From Phaonia tiefii (taxonomy: Eukaryota; Arthropoda; Insecta; Diptera; Muscidae): a DNA stretch of 64,000 nucleotides. Each line of letters starts with the position of its first letter. Position 1 is the stretch's first letter. The DNA lies in contig OZ008371.1 of assembly GCA_963931995.1 (NCBI GenBank), positions 58,652,255-58,716,254 on the forward strand, given 5' to 3'. The notes below the pieces were generated by a model. It did no database searches, was not told the origin of the DNA, and saw only the letters and a program-made list of their open reading frames with translations. A program made the translations under genes and the position numbers. Positions 1-11,993 of the stretch are shown piece after piece.

Positions 1-235
1 GATATTTGATTGCAGCCGCCAATTATGGATCAGACGCTGACCAGGATGCAATATATCGAACCTGGATTCATCTTTTGGCTTCTATCCGCCGTTGGCAGAT
101 ATGCTGGGCTCATCCGCCTTCTAAGGACAAAAGAATATGACCGATAGTTTGATGAACTTCAGTGACATCAATCTCCTACTAATCCTGAGACTTATCAGTG
201 ATCGCATAGTTAACGGAGGTTTCCGAAAAAGCCAT
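1..235 (-). mobile_element. RTE-clade LINE, 5' end fragment cut by the window edge
   Basis: This stretch closely matches the 5' leader of the two larger RTE copies (about 5070-5280 and 25600-25830): the same ATTATGGATCAGACGCTGACC block and the same ending near TCAGTGATCGCAT. In all of them the element runs on the minus strand. Only the leader is present and no endonuclease coding is seen. The rest of this copy, if it exists, lies left of the window. The match to the other copies is read directly; the clade comes from the proteins in those copies. Confidence 0.75.
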
Positions 236-678
236 TGCCCAGGACATACTGCGTGGAAGTAGTGAGCTGCTTGGACTGCCCAATGAACGAATCATTTATG
301 GCCACTCCCAACTAAATGGCTATCAGAAACTTTCCACCTCCACGGACAGTCCCATGTTCCGTTTTAAAACGTGAGCGTGGTTTTATTCATACCAAAAATA
401 TTGCACCTTGGAACACACTACATGCAAAACCAAATTAACAGATCTCCCATATAATTTGATATTTCGCATAATCGTGTAATAAATATGAATTCGTTTGCAA
501 ACATCGATATATTAAATTAATCGAAGCAAAAAAAAAACGCGCCTAATGCCGCGTATCTCTATCCCCAACATTACATAGCAGTTCTAGAAAATGCTCTGTA
601 TTCTCAATAATTTCTTTTAATCTCAAAATTATCTCTGAATTTTAAATACCAATGAAATCAACTCATCCTGAGTTTAAG
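236..678. other. Intergenic stretch, nothing recognised
   Basis: AT-rich sequence between the RTE leader fragment and a TATA-like box. It contains short A runs and no open frame or paired terminal repeats that I can support. Confidence 0.5.
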
Positions 679-745
679 TATAAATAGCCGTTATAGGCCA
701 AACCAAGATTTCACATTCGTTTCAATAGTCGGTTCTCATGGTGGT
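679..745 (+). promoter_or_regulatory. Possible Pol II core promoter (TATA-like)
   Basis: A TATAAATA box begins near 680. About 30 bases downstream is a TTCACATTCGTTTC stretch that could serve as an initiator, and a GTCGGTTC lies in the usual downstream-element area. The spacing suits an insect core promoter, and the first ATG with an open frame lies at 860. TATA-like strings are frequent in AT-rich DNA, so this is a candidate only. Confidence 0.3.
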
Positions 746-859
746 GTCGATACTAAAACGCTCTCGCAATATAAAATAATTTATTTTATACGGTCAACTT
801 TCACAAGAAGGAGACATTAAAAGGAATTGAAATTTAATTTTCAATCGAAAATATTTTGA

Positions 860-1090
860 ATGGTGGCTTTGAAAAGTGCAAATATATTGGAAAGTTTTGA
901 AAATCTTAAACTTTTGCAACAACGTGTATTGCTGTTAAAGGACGCAGTGATAACAGTCAATAGAACACAATTGAGATTCCTGAAAAAACAAGTGCTCAAT
1001 CATATATTGGAAATTTGCGACGGTAAACACACACACACACTATATACATATATGCCACCTGATAAAAGGATTAGCAAAAAGGATATTTGA
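860..1090 (+). CDS. Candidate small ORF, 76 residues, function unknown
   Basis: This is the first ATG downstream of the TATA-like promoter candidate at about 680. The N-terminal half is rich in Leu, Lys, Gln and Asn and could form an amphipathic helix (residues about 10-52). A GGTAAAC string near 1021 could be a splice donor after residue 53, in which case the last 23 residues would be intronic. I do not recognise the family. No zinc finger, signal peptide or membrane span is visible. It could equally be an open frame by chance, and no conserved neighbour supports it. Confidence 0.25.
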   Translation: MVALKSANILESFENLKLLQQRVLLLKDAVITVNRTQLRFLKKQVLNHILEICDGKHTHTLYTYMPPDKRISKKDI

Positions 1091-2045
1091 TGTTTTTAAA
1101 TAGTCTCGCGCATTATAACCTTGATATTTCCAACTGCGTGCATCCCCTTGGATTTAAATTTATATGTACAAAAAACATGAAATTATATTTGAGAACGAAA
1201 AAAACACAGACCTCCCCGTTTCTGTGTATTGGTTCTTATCAGTCGGTGAGGTCGAACATTTTGATCTTTGGTTTTATTTTGTAATCAGTATAAAGTGATT
1301 ACTGTTGTTAAGAAAATCGAAGTTTGAAATATCATTTGAAATTGGGAATATTTGAATTTGAAAAATTGTTAAATCTATGCTAAAATATTAGGATAGGTCT
1401 CATTGCAAGATCATGTGAATTTTTTCGCGCTTAAAGTCCGCACTAAGATCAACATTTAACTTGACATTTTTCAAAATTCCATGCAAAAAATATCGATGAA
1501 ATATATCGATGCGAAATATCGATGAAACTAATAAATGTATCAATTCTCGTTCAATATGTGAAAAAATTGATTTTTTGTGTTAGAAAAATGTAAGGCACAC
1601 AGAAAATATGATTTGTTGCTTGTAATGACGGTACTATAAAATATGAGTTGTAAAAACTATTTCGCGCGAACGATCATAGTACCAAGCTTTAGTCACAGCA
1701 GCAATATTGTATACGAAAGTTCATGGCGAGAAATTATTTATATGATTTTTTTATGCGAATGAACGCTTGGGTTGGAAAAGAGCTTAAAGTGGAATTTATT
1801 TTAAATACAAGAGTTTGCCAAAATATATTCTATTGGACAACTTTCTGCACATCAACTTATCTGATAACAGGTAGAAACGGTCTGCAGTTCTTATGTTAAT
1901 TCAGGATTCTATCTTACTTATTCGGCCTCGAACAACCCCGGGGGGTGAGGGACCATACTAAACGAATATAACATATTTCGCCAAACAGTTCAATCTGTTG
2001 CCTTATCCCTCGACCTGGTAATATCAAGTGTACGTAGAAGTTCCG
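1091..2045. other. Intergenic, no gene recognised
   Basis: AT-rich sequence with three ATATCGATG-type strings near 1490-1525. No coding frame, terminal inverted repeat or RNA gene was recognised. Confidence 0.5.
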
Positions 2046-2435
2046 CGTATTTTAAGAACCGGTTCTGTTGAGTCCGGTTCCGAGAAGAACCGGGTATTTG
2101 GACCGGTTCCGTTTCTCTGCAAATTGCTGTCCTAAAGAGGCTTAAAATTTGTTTAAAATAAATATTTTCGTAACCTCACCCAAAGTTAACACCTTTAGTT
2201 CCTTTTCCAATGAGTCCTCTTATTCTGGAACCGTTTTACGGTACTTTTCAACCCGTTTTTCAGTTCCTGTACAATCTTTTTGTCGACCTTTTTGGAACTA
2301 TTTTCGGTTCTTTTGAACCCGTTTTTGGTCTTTAAAGAGCCGTCTTCAGTTCATTTGGACCAATCTTTCGGTTCTTGTAAGTCCAGGTCCAGTTGATTCC
2401 AGTAAAGAACCGCTTCTTCTGAACCGGTTCCTCGA
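2046..2435. repeat. Cluster of GAACCGGTTC-type palindromes in a degenerate repeat
   Basis: GAACCGGTTC or close variants recur at about 2056, 2087, 2102, 2229 and 2428, with intervening blocks of the type TTCGGTTCTTTTGAACCCG. The pattern looks like a degraded tandem or inverted repeat. It directly abuts the 3' end of the RTE copy to its right, so it may be repeat-derived. AACCGGTT also resembles the binding consensus of Grainyhead transcription factors; that resemblance is from general knowledge and no function is shown here. Confidence 0.45.
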
Positions 2436-2439
2436 TTCT

Positions 2440-5270
2440 GTACATCACTAGTACGCAGTAATTCGTCAACCTGATCCCTCCAGCGGAGTCTTGGTCGTCC
2501 TATTTTCCGTCTTACTTCGAGTTCGGTTTCGAAAAACCTTCGTGCCATTCTATTGACATGGCATCTTTATCCATTATATTGACATGGCCTAGCCAGCGCA
2601 ATCGCGTTATTTTGATCCGCTTACCTTGCGTCGCCTATACTCGCCGTTGTGTACTATAGGGGCATACATATTTCGGAGTATTTCTGCCTCGAAGACTCCC
2701 AGAGATTTTTCATCTACTTGCGATAAGACACAGGATTCTGCGTCATAAAGCAAGACAGGTTATGTGAGAGTCTGGTATAGCTAGATATTTGTTACTCGAG
2801 AGAGGGCTTTATCTCTAAAGTGCATGCTTAGCTCAGAATAACATATATTCGTAAACACAATTCTCCACTTGATCTCAAGGCTGACGTTGTTTTTGTTTAC
2901 GGCAGATCCTAGGTATATGAATTCGTCCACTACCTCGAAATTATAACGGTTATCAACGTTCGCACTTTGGTCTAATCGCGTGGACATCCTGCTCGTTGAA
3001 ACCATTAATTTTGTCTTATCCTCATTTACTGTCAGACCCACTTTTGCTGACTCCTTCTCAATTCTCGAAAACACCGCAGTAACTTCTCTCATTTTGCGCC
3101 CAATGATATCTATATCATCGGCATACGCGAGCGGTGTGTGACTTTTGCTGCTGATGGTTTTATTCATATTGACAGCAGCTTTTCTCATAATGATCTGCAT
3201 TAAGATGTTAAAGAGATCGCACGATAGCCTTGCCTGAGGCCTCGCTTAGCTTCGAAAAGTTTGGTAAGATCCTTACCAACTTTCACTGCGGATTTGGGGG
3301 TCGTTAAGGTCATCCTGCAAAAGCGTATGAGACTTGCAGGAATACACAGCTCAGACATAGTTTCTCCCGTATCGGGCTATCGAAGGCCGTCTTATAATCG
3401 ACAAATAGGTGATAGGTGTCGATTGGGTCTTTTCCAGGGTTTGGCGTAGCGTGAAAATCGACGTCGTCGTCCAAATTGTGATCGATTGTCTCATCGTCAT
3501 TGAATGTCTCAGGTACCAGTAGCGCGGAGAAATGATCTCTCCATATTACCAAAATGCTCTACACATCTGCGATGAGATTTCTGTCCTTCTCTTTTCAGAA
3601 GGGCGACCCTGAATCATAGTCATTAATTCTCTTTTTGACATTTTGGTAGAATTTTCTGCCTTCGTTCTTCCTTCTGTAAGTCTCAATTTGTTCACTCTCG
3701 CGCTGCCTAAGATACGGTTTACATCCTTTCTTTTTTCCCTATACTGCTCAGTCGCAGCTCGCGTTACAATTGACTGAAGCATACCATGTTTTGTTTCGAA
3801 ACGGTTTATCAAAACAAGTACGGTTATTGTGGTCATTTTTATAGAGTCGGAAATGGGTTTCCACTGCGCATCAGGATCATCGAGGGGGGGGGGGGATTTG
3901 GGTTTTGTGAAAAAAGTTGCGAGAGCTTCCTTGAGTAGGCTGTGGCTACCTGTGGTAGTTGTACCTCTCCTATGTCCAGCTTTCTCTGCGTCTGGTTTCG
4001 TATGATTTTCGCTCTACTAAATCTTGTGCGAACCTTTGTTACTACCAGGTAGTGCTCATACCCGATATTAGCTCCTCTGGTCATTCGAACGTCCATTACA
4101 CTGGATTAGTGTCTTCCATCAATTACTACTTGATCAATTTGGCTCTTCGTTCTTTGATCAGGGGATACCCAAGTAGCCTTGTAGATGCCTTTATGCTGGA
4201 ATCTTGTACCACTAATAACCATGTTTTTGCCGCGGTAAAGTCAATCAGTCTCGTACCGTTGTCAGAACTGTTAGCATATAGACTAACATTGTCAATAGTT
4301 GGATCATGGTAAAATAAGAAAGGTAAACGCACTAGGAATTGTTACAACAAACACAGGCATTTTGTTTTTGTTTGGTGTCCATAATCTGTCAAATTTTCTT
4401 CATGTTTGTATCTACTGTAAAAGTAAACAAAAAAGTACACAAACAAAATACATGGGAATTTGACATAAGAGTAACACCTAAGGAAGAAATATGTTGAAAT
4501 CAGCTGTTCTAACGAGTTTACCTTACTCATTTCACCATGAGTTGGATGAAATACATTTCCACTGCCTACTTTAGCATTAAAATCTCCTAGTACAATCTTA
4601 ATGTCATGGCCAGGGCAGCGGTTATACGTTTCCTTTATATTCTATAAAAATATTTAGCTTTTATGCGGATTGTGGCTATACGTTCACTCAGAGGATTGAA
4701 CCTTGAGCGGAGATGTCGCAGTCTTTTGCAAACTACAAATCCGCAACCAAATTCATGTTTTCTCTCATGGTAACTGTAGTATATGTCGCATTTTTTTCTA
4801 CTTGTGCAGCCATGTCCTGTCCATCGCATTTCCTATATAATGGTAATGTCATCCTTATAACTTTCGAGGACATCTGCCAATTGGCAAATTGCACCGGATC
4901 TATATAGAGTTCTTGCATTCCAAGTTCATAGCCGTAAATCGTGGTCCTTATAACGTTTGCGGGAGTCCTCAACAAGTAGTAGTTTTGTATGTTTTCTTTT
5001 TTATTCAATGCCATTATGAACGGTGGCGGGATGTAAACCCAGTCCACCGGAGTTTTGCATTTTACCTACTGTCAGGATATTTGACTGCAGCCGCCTATTA
5101 TGGATCAGACGCTGACCAGGATGCAATATGTCGAACCTGGATTTTCTTCTTTTGGTTTCTATCCGACGTTAGCGCATATGTTGGCTCATCCGCCTTCTAA
5201 GGATAAAAGAATATGCCCGATATCTTGATGAGCTTCAGTGACATCAGTCAGCTACTAATCCTCAGATGAA
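2440..5270 (-). mobile_element. RTE-clade LINE, near full-length but decayed
   Basis: The element reads from the 5' leader near 5270 down to the C-terminal coding end near 2450. The endonuclease start (a TWNxRTLYR-like motif near 4900, then EMRWTGHG) is followed by the rest of the endonuclease (4830-3840). The reverse transcriptase follows, with LAYADDIDIIG near 3110, VVDEFIYLGSAVNKN near 2920, and a C-terminal GRPRLRWRDQ near 2490. Many frameshifts and stops break it. There are also internal losses: the finger and palm section between 3552 and 3200 is mostly missing. A hAT-type MITE sits inside at 4305-4539. The REVTAVFSRIEKESAKVGLT segment after YADD is kept here, whereas the 17-kb copy lacks it. 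Confidence 0.85.
4305..4539. mobile_element. hAT-type MITE, family A, inserted in the RTE copy
   Basis: The 235-bp element has imperfect terminal inverted repeats of about 24 bp, beginning CATGGTAAAATAAG on the left and CATGGTGAAATGAG on the reversed right end. It is flanked by the exact 8-bp duplication AGTTGGAT (4297-4304 and 4540-4547), as expected of hAT transposons. The body (ACAGGCATTTTGTTTTTG, CAGCTGTTCTAACGA) recurs at 9965-10208 and 31740-31993. It has no coding capacity and is presumably mobilised by a hAT transposase encoded elsewhere. Confidence 0.88.
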
Positions 5271-7550
5271 TCAGTGGTCGCATAGCCAATCAGGCTGCTC
5301 ATCGGAAAGCTTTGACGTCAGCCGTTAGAAGAATATATTCTACCGTTACCCGGGAACTACCTCGTGGAGGAAACTGTCATAACCACATCGTGATTGACAA
5401 TAGAAGGCTACCAATCTTCGGCTCCAGCTGGATTCTATCATCTCGAGTAAATTAACAGTTGATTATTGTATTGCAAAACATATGCTTGTTTAAACGCAGT
5501 CTTCAAACGCGAGATTTCGATTGCAGTTTGTTCAAGGCTTTATGGAATTTGACATTTGCAATCTTGCTAATGCTCTAATCTACGCATGTATGTATGTGTA
5601 AACTCCGTAGTATAGATGAGCTTCCTCACCGCCGGTGGCTTAATATTGTGCGCGACACTTGCAAATAAGAAAGTGACTTCAAGCGCTGCACTCACCACCT
5701 GACATTTCCTAAGGCCTTTGTCAGATCGCTTAGTGATGGATAAACTACGACTAATAAGCCATGAATAAGCAAATTAGAATCTAAAAATTAATGTATTCCA
5801 TGCGATCACTGTTGCATTTTGTAAATTAGTGTGAATCTGCTGATTTCACATTGTGGGGGAGAATCCTATTTAATTTTTCACAAGCAGAATCGCACGACTA
5901 TTTAGGAGCCATGATCTTCAAGCTGGTTCTTAATTTTAAACCAAAAAGCTTTTTAAAATATATACTAAAGGCAGAAAATCAGGTATTAAGCCCTCAGAAG
6001 TAGGTATTCTGTTGTTTTGTTTTTACAAAAGGATAACTGGATATTTATTTTTAAATTTATATTGAATCACAGGGAACCGCTCCCAATTAGTTCCTTTTAT
6101 CGTGTAATGAATGACTTATTAGCTCAGGCTACCTCCTGAAGCCGAGCACTAATATCGTTGGCGTGAAAAACTTTATATCATCTAATACGAAGAAAGTGTA
6201 ACGCATAGAAGGAGCGATATCAGACCCTTAGTATCTATGGACAATATTCGTGTAACTATCATAAATCATTACCGATCACAATGAAACATTTAATACAAAA
6301 ATCATGTTTCTTCTAAGTACATATATTTTTTTCTGTTATCTCTATGTGATTAGCATCAACGCAGGTTATAATCTGTAAATGTCTTCCGAACTGGAGAAAA
6401 TTAACAAGGCTGACGGGTACATTTCAAACAAAAGCTGGGTGGTCGTCAGGGTTGCCAATACAGTAAATGCCCTTAAACACTCTCAATCTTAATTATATTT
6501 TCTTCATTTCGTCATATTCCAGTCACCCACAAACACAAGGGTGATTTTGCCACACCCATTTTGGTACCTTTGGATATTGGATTAGATAATATTTAGTCAA
6601 ATACCACTCTTCTATGTAAAATGAGTGGTTTGCCAATCCCATTCTGGTACCTCCCATACAAAACTTGGACGGCTGCCCAGTTGATCGACACGATATCTCT
6701 CCTAAGCCACAACCGATCTTAAAGAAATTGGGTACAGGGCAACGTTTTATCAAAAACTACTTTGTAGTTTAAAATAGACTACTGTGTCGTACTCATTTTT
6801 GTACCTTCCATAAAAATGTTGGGCGGACAAGTGGTCGGTAGTCACAATAAACCCCCAAAACCATTTAGGATCCTAATTAAGTTGAGCGTTAGATAATAAT
6901 TTGCGCTATGTAACTCTGCTATTGAATATGGGCGCATTTGCCGCGTCTGACTTAGGGTGAGTGTATATTTAAGTTGGCTTAACCGACTGAAATTTCTGTG
7001 CGTGAACAACTAAGTACAACACTGAGGGAATTTTTTGGTCTATATTTCTAGGGCTAGGGATTCGAACAAAAATGTTTCGTTAAAATCAAACAATCCAATT
7101 TGAGATTTGTGCGCAGTATAAATGAAGCCTAAGTGGAAAATTTAAAGTCGGAATCCCAAAACAAGAGGTATATCGGGATATCGTAGTTTTCGCGATTTCA
7201 TAAACAGCTGATTTTTGTACAGCAACACATATGTTTGGTGGTTTGGAATCTCGAAAACTTCGAAATCTCGCAATACCTGAACATTGCTTAAACGCCGATA
7301 TAGTCAAATGACTACAGAGCTTTATTTTCTGGGCTTATTTAAATTAAACACGTCCAGTATCTTTTTAACCCTAAGATCCCAGTATAACCAGTTTAATATG
7401 CAATTTTAAAATTTTTTGGGTCATTACTTGGGTCAGAAAATTAACTTGATAATTTAATCAAAAAAGTCTAGACATGTTATTGCGATTAAAATTAAATTTG
7501 TAATTCATTGAACTTCTGAAAATTTATTTATTTTTGTTTTTTTTTTTTAG
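5271..7550. other. Intergenic, no gene recognised; may include 5' UTR exon of the next gene
   Basis: No coding frame with recognisable content. A non-coding first exon of the gene whose coding starts at 7562 should lie in or left of this stretch, since that coding exon opens right after a polypyrimidine tract and AG at 7549-7550. I could not choose a donor. Confidence 0.4.
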
Positions 7551-10500
7551 ATTGCGCAAAAATGGCTGCTTTGCCCCAAGGTGCCTTTGTGGCATGCAAA
7601 TTGCGTGCACAATACCAGGACCGTGATCTCATAGTGTCGCGCATCAAATCCGGTGGTGATAAGAACGAATCGAAATTCTTTAATGGCAATAAGAAATGTA
7701 AGTATAAGTGTCATTTTATAAAACGCAGGTCGTGACTTCAGATCTCTTCATTGATTTTAGTATTTTATAAAGCGCAAACTCCTGTCAGTGACCATCGGCG
7801 TTTGGTTCTAGCGTTTTATAAAATACCAATAAGTTTCTATTAACTATATTGTCATTCGAACAAAGTATATTTTGTGAAATTTACAAAAAGCTGTACGAAA
7901 TTCATTGCTGGAATATATTTTTCCAGGAGTCATGTTTACAAAACAGTAACCGAACGCGTTTACGTTTTATAAAATGACACGGTTCATTGAGGTATAACGA
8001 TTATACATTGCTTTGAACGCATTTATGTTGTACAACGGACGCATTTACGTTGTATAAAATGACACGGTTTATTTAGGTTGAAAGATTACACCTTGATTAG
8101 ATAGAAACCAAATCTAGATTTACAATTCAATCTACGTTAATGGGCCACGCGAAATCTAGATTAAAAAATATATATTCTTTGTGGCCTGAATAATATCTGT
8201 TAAGGAATACATTTAGATTTCGAAATCTAGATTCTATTTTTTTTCATCAAAATACCAAATATCGGTGCATTTTATGGTCAAAATAAGTCTCCCCGTTAGC
8301 GCAAAAATAGTAAAACTTCCTAGAAAATCAAAAAAATTGTAGTATTTTGCGAAGGGGAATAACCTAGCCCTCTGGTGAATATGGCGAACAATCGAAAGCA
8401 CCATCTATTATTTTCAATTATCTTTGTACTTTGTTAGCATTGCGTTCGAGATCTTATATTTCGGAATTCAACCCCGCCTAAGAGCTGGTACTCCGAACAA
8501 ATATCAACTAACAGCTGAAATCTGAAATACTAAATTTTCATTGCAATGCGATCTAGATTTAGATAAAATTTCAATCTAGATTTTAATTTCTTATGACTTT
8601 TATATAAATTTATTTTTTTTTCTTTTTACATTTTAGTAATGGAATATAGCCCTGTCAAGTATAATGAGAAGCTAATGAACTCTATTTGGGGTCTGTACAA
8701 TCGTTATTCACCCCACAACATAAAGAGCAACGAAATCGTTTCACACGATCTTTGCTATAATCAGCAACAGCAGTAAGTAATCGTACTATAAGTATATAAC
8801 AGCGTCGAACAAAATTTACCATTTGCAATAATGAAAAAATTTAACACTTAATACAAGGTTCACATTTATTAAATTTTATATGTATTTGAATTTTGTATCG
8901 AATTTAAAATTCAATTTCAAAATTTTCATTCATGTTATAAGTTTTATACTTGAATTGTGTAACGAATTACACTTTTGAATTTATCAAAGCATTATACATT
9001 TGAATTCGATAATGAATTTGAAGTTGAATTGCACCACAATCATTTGAACGTTGTACTGAATTTAATTCTTTGACGAAATTCAAATTTGTATTTTATAAAG
9101 AAATTTAAGTTCTCTCTATTTTTAAATTTATTTAAGTTACTTCTATTTTTGAATTTTGTGTTCAAACCAAGCAAAGTTTTCAATACAAAACTGAAATTAG
9201 GAAAACATTTAATTTGCGCAAAATATTGTGTTTAAAATCTGATATAAAGCGCAGTTGATTCATTTACAACGGCCACTGAACATACTGCATGCAAAAACCA
9301 AATATCTTAAAATACATTATTGCCTCTACCTAAACATGGACGCAAATAATATAGCTTTTACATGCACTCGTGATTATCATTCAACGCAAAAAGGTGTTCA
9401 CATGCAAATTTACTCGATTTAGTTTTGACACTAATCAGCTGATGAAACAGCTGTTTAATATGCTTGGGCAAAAGTACAAAATTTATTTATATTATTATTA
9501 AGTACGTGCAAGTAACAAATGCTTTTTGTTTTGAACTTTTCGTTAATTTGTTTATAGTTTTTTGTCCTTTTTGTAAATAATTTTTTTTTCTAATTGTATT
9601 TGGCATGTCTTGTCATTAATGCTTCTGTTCTTAGTATGAGTACTGGTCACACAGTAGCATCCCGAATGCAGTTATCGAGGTAAATGTACTCGATCTTGGA
9701 TAAAAAAAATCAATGAGTGTTCGAACTCATGGGCGATGTGTTAACACCTTTTTGTTACAAGGTACCTGTTCGATTTCTATGAACACATTAGTAAAGTTTT
9801 TGTGCTGAAGGCTCTTTTGCTATTGCACTTTCTTTTTTCTTGCATCTGCTTTAACATTAGATGTAATATTCTTAAAATAAATAAAGCAATATTTAGCTCA
9901 CTGAAAAAATTGTTTTTGTTTTATCATAAATAGAGCGACGACAAAAAGTATTGAATAGTATAGACATAGTAAAATAACCAAGCAGTAGCAGTAGACGTTG
10001 TTGTTGTTGTAGGCAGCAACAACAGGCATTTTGGTTTTGTTTCAATCGCTTAAGTTATAAATCTATATACGTAAGTATACCAACAAGACAGGATTACAAA
10101 AAAGTACAAAAACAAAGTACATATGAGTTTGACAGCTGAAACGATCAACCACAATGATAAAATTGAAAACAAGTGTTCTAACGACTTTACCTTCCTTGTT
10201 TTACCATGAGTATAAAGAACTTATTGCACTCTTTTTCAGCTCTCAAGTAGAGAGTCTGAGTAAAAGATCATAAACGAGTCTTACTCTCTTTATAGAATAT
10301 TTCAATATAAATGCACCATTTCGACAACTTTATTACATAAAACAATACAACAAACATAAATGTTTCAAAAGGCATCAATGTTTCACATCAAAATTATGAA
10401 TGGACAATGTTATGATAAAAAGAGAGTAATACGTTTTGAATCATTCACCAGATGTCGCCAGTGCAATTCGTTCCATGAGTTCTCTATATTATTTACTACT

Positions 10501-11102
10501 CTTTGGCGACGACGACCTGCTTGTTTGCTGCCGCTACATCAATACCATCATACTTATTTTCAGGCAGAGACTATTGTTGTACAAGAACCACGTATGTCAT
10601 GCTAACGCTGTGTATTGTTTGCATGTGTTCACTTTGATAGATTGCCCTACCCGTGCCTATAGATGTTAACACATCAAAAATATGTAAAATCACAAGACAG
10701 TAGAGTAATTTTTCAATTTTCGAGTCGATTCGAAAGAGCGAACGCATTTAAACGCCCTATAATGCAAAAAAAGAGAGCGCACAGAAAACGTAATAAAACT
10801 ATGATTTTTGGAAATTTGATTTCATCGCAAATTTAATATTCGCATGGAGCTAGCTAAAAAGACCTCATACTCCATGCTCGCATGTATCGTTGTCCTAAAT
10901 ATAAGTCCATTCAAGTTTTCAATACATGATATAAATACATAAATATAAACAAAAAATTTGTTTTAACCTGTTTGCATTTAATTATTTACTATTCGTCTAT
11001 AATTGTCTTTGCAGAACTGCTGCTGTTGCTAACCAAGCCATTGCCCATAACATAGCAATGGCTGTCACCTCCGGTATGGAGTGGACTTTCAAGGAGAAAT
11101 AA
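7551..11102 (+). CDS. Three-exon host gene, 119-residue protein of unknown function
   Basis: Coding exons are 7562-7697, 8637-8772 and 11015-11102 (136+136+88 nt, giving 119 residues and TAA). The phases agree at both junctions. Donors are GTAAGT at 7698 and 8773; acceptors end TTTTAG at 8636 and TTTGCAG at 11014. The ATG at 7562 sits in a good fly start context (CAAAATGG), 11 nt after an acceptor at 7550, so an upstream non-coding exon is likely. The protein is soluble-looking: MAALPQGAFVACKLRAQYQD at the N-terminus, an aromatic and Asn-rich middle (IWGLYNRYSPHN), a short Gln run, an Ala-rich helix (TAAVANQAIAHNIAMAV) and the ending GMEWTFKEK. It has no signal peptide or membrane span. I do not recognise the family. 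Coding-like composition across three in-phase exons makes it a confident gene despite transposon-rich introns. Confidence 0.85.
7709..7981. repeat. Inverted-repeat element in intron 1 of the unknown gene
   Basis: GTGTCATTTTATAAAACG at about 7709 is matched in reverse at about 7964-7981 (CGTTTTATAAAATGACAC), giving an 18-bp inverted repeat around a body of about 270 bp. A further copy of the right end (ACGTTGTATAAAATGACAC) follows near 8047, so the right terminus is partly duplicated. It has no coding. It is probably a miniature DNA transposon; the superfamily was not determined. Confidence 0.6.
8100..8590. repeat. AATCTAGATT-rich stretch in intron 1
   Basis: The palindrome AATCTAGATT or half-sites of it occur repeatedly (about 8118, 8154, 8226, 8550 and 8573), the last just upstream of the exon 2 acceptor. 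This suggests a degenerate miniature element or short interspersed palindromes. No boundaries could be fixed. Confidence 0.35.
9640..10760 (+). repeat. Repeat family D, copy 1 (intron 2), carrying a hAT MITE
   Basis: Blocks of this stretch recur in inverted orientation at 42640-44080: GAGTGTTCGAACTCATGGGC, the CGACGACAAAAAGTATTGAA block, CTCTCAAGTAGAGAGTCTGA, and the segment ending near CATCATACTTATTTTCA. A shorter relative lies at about 45140-45290. The copy is interrupted at 9965-10208 by a family A hAT MITE. The family has no recognisable coding and its own termini were not resolved. It is host to two independent MITE hits at almost the same site. Confidence 0.65.
9965..10208. mobile_element. 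hAT-type MITE, family A, inside repeat D
   Basis: The ends are CATAGTAAAATAACC on the left and TTGTTTTACCATG on the right, which are inverted repeats of each other with a few changes. The 8-bp flanks AGTATAGA (9957-9964) and AGTATAAA (10209-10216) match at 7 of 8 positions. The body shares the GGCAGCAACAACAGGCATTT segment and the CTAACGACTTTACC right end with the copies at 4305 and 31740. It has no ORF. Confidence 0.8.
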
Positions 11103-11440
11103 ATTATTTTATTGGTCTCATATCTACTCTTATTGAAATCTTCTATATGTATTTACGTACATTTTCTTCGTATATTTTACTTTATAATTTACAAATTTAT
11201 TACTTTTTATATGTAAATAATATAGCAATGTATTTTCTTGGAAAACTTAAACCAAAACAAACAACCATCACTGTAAAACACCAATATGTATGTATATATT
11301 GATTTTCGAAAATATTTTTGTTATTATATCTAAAATATTATTAAAATGTATATGACGTAGGTATACGTATGTTAATCAATAAAGCAGTAAAAATTGTGAT
11401 ATTAAACAAAAAACCGAAAATATCAATCAATAAATGTATT
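11103..11440 (+). other. 3' UTR of the unknown three-exon gene
   Basis: This is sequence after the TAA at 11100-11102. AATAAA signals occur at 11378-11383 and 11429-11434, either of which could direct polyadenylation. Confidence 0.55.
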
Positions 11441-11904
11441 TTTTAATAAATGAATGCGGAGATAGAATTGCTATCTGATTAATACATCCTTAGCAAATAA
11501 CTCTTTAAAGTGTGTAGGACTACACACCAATATACAGTATACACCAATACTTAATAAATACTTGTTAAAATGTTTTATTTTATTTCGGTCAATTATTTAG
11601 GCATAAAAGAGTTATTATTAATATTCTATAAGAAAATTTTATTTTTATAAACACCGTGCTTAAATAATCGAATTCTATACTCGTTGATATAATCTTGTTT
11701 AATTTTTAAAATCATTTTTATCTCAGAACTATTTTTAGTGTTGTTTTGTCTGAAAATATTACGAACATTCATGAAATGTCTTGAATACATTGTATTGCTC
11801 GTAAATCTTATAAATTTGAATTCAAACTTTAATTTTTTGTGATAATTATATGTATGTATGTATGTATATACGTGCTTTTCGAGGTATACGAAGAATTTAA
11901 CGGC

Positions 11905-11993
11905 CTTATTGATAAAAGTTATGAGAGGTTTGAGAGACGATTTAGCATAGAAAAAACGTTTCTCAAACCTCTCACAAATTTTTATGAATAAAG
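11905..11993. repeat. Short palindromic element, family E
   Basis: This is a near-perfect foldback of about 88 bp: TTATTGATAAAAGTTATGAG on the left is mirrored by CTCACAAATTTTTATGAATAA on the right, with GGTTTGAGAGACGA facing CGTTTCTCAAACC. The same element recurs at 26979-27069. It is a tiny non-coding MITE-like hairpin that abuts the family F element at 11993. Confidence 0.7.
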
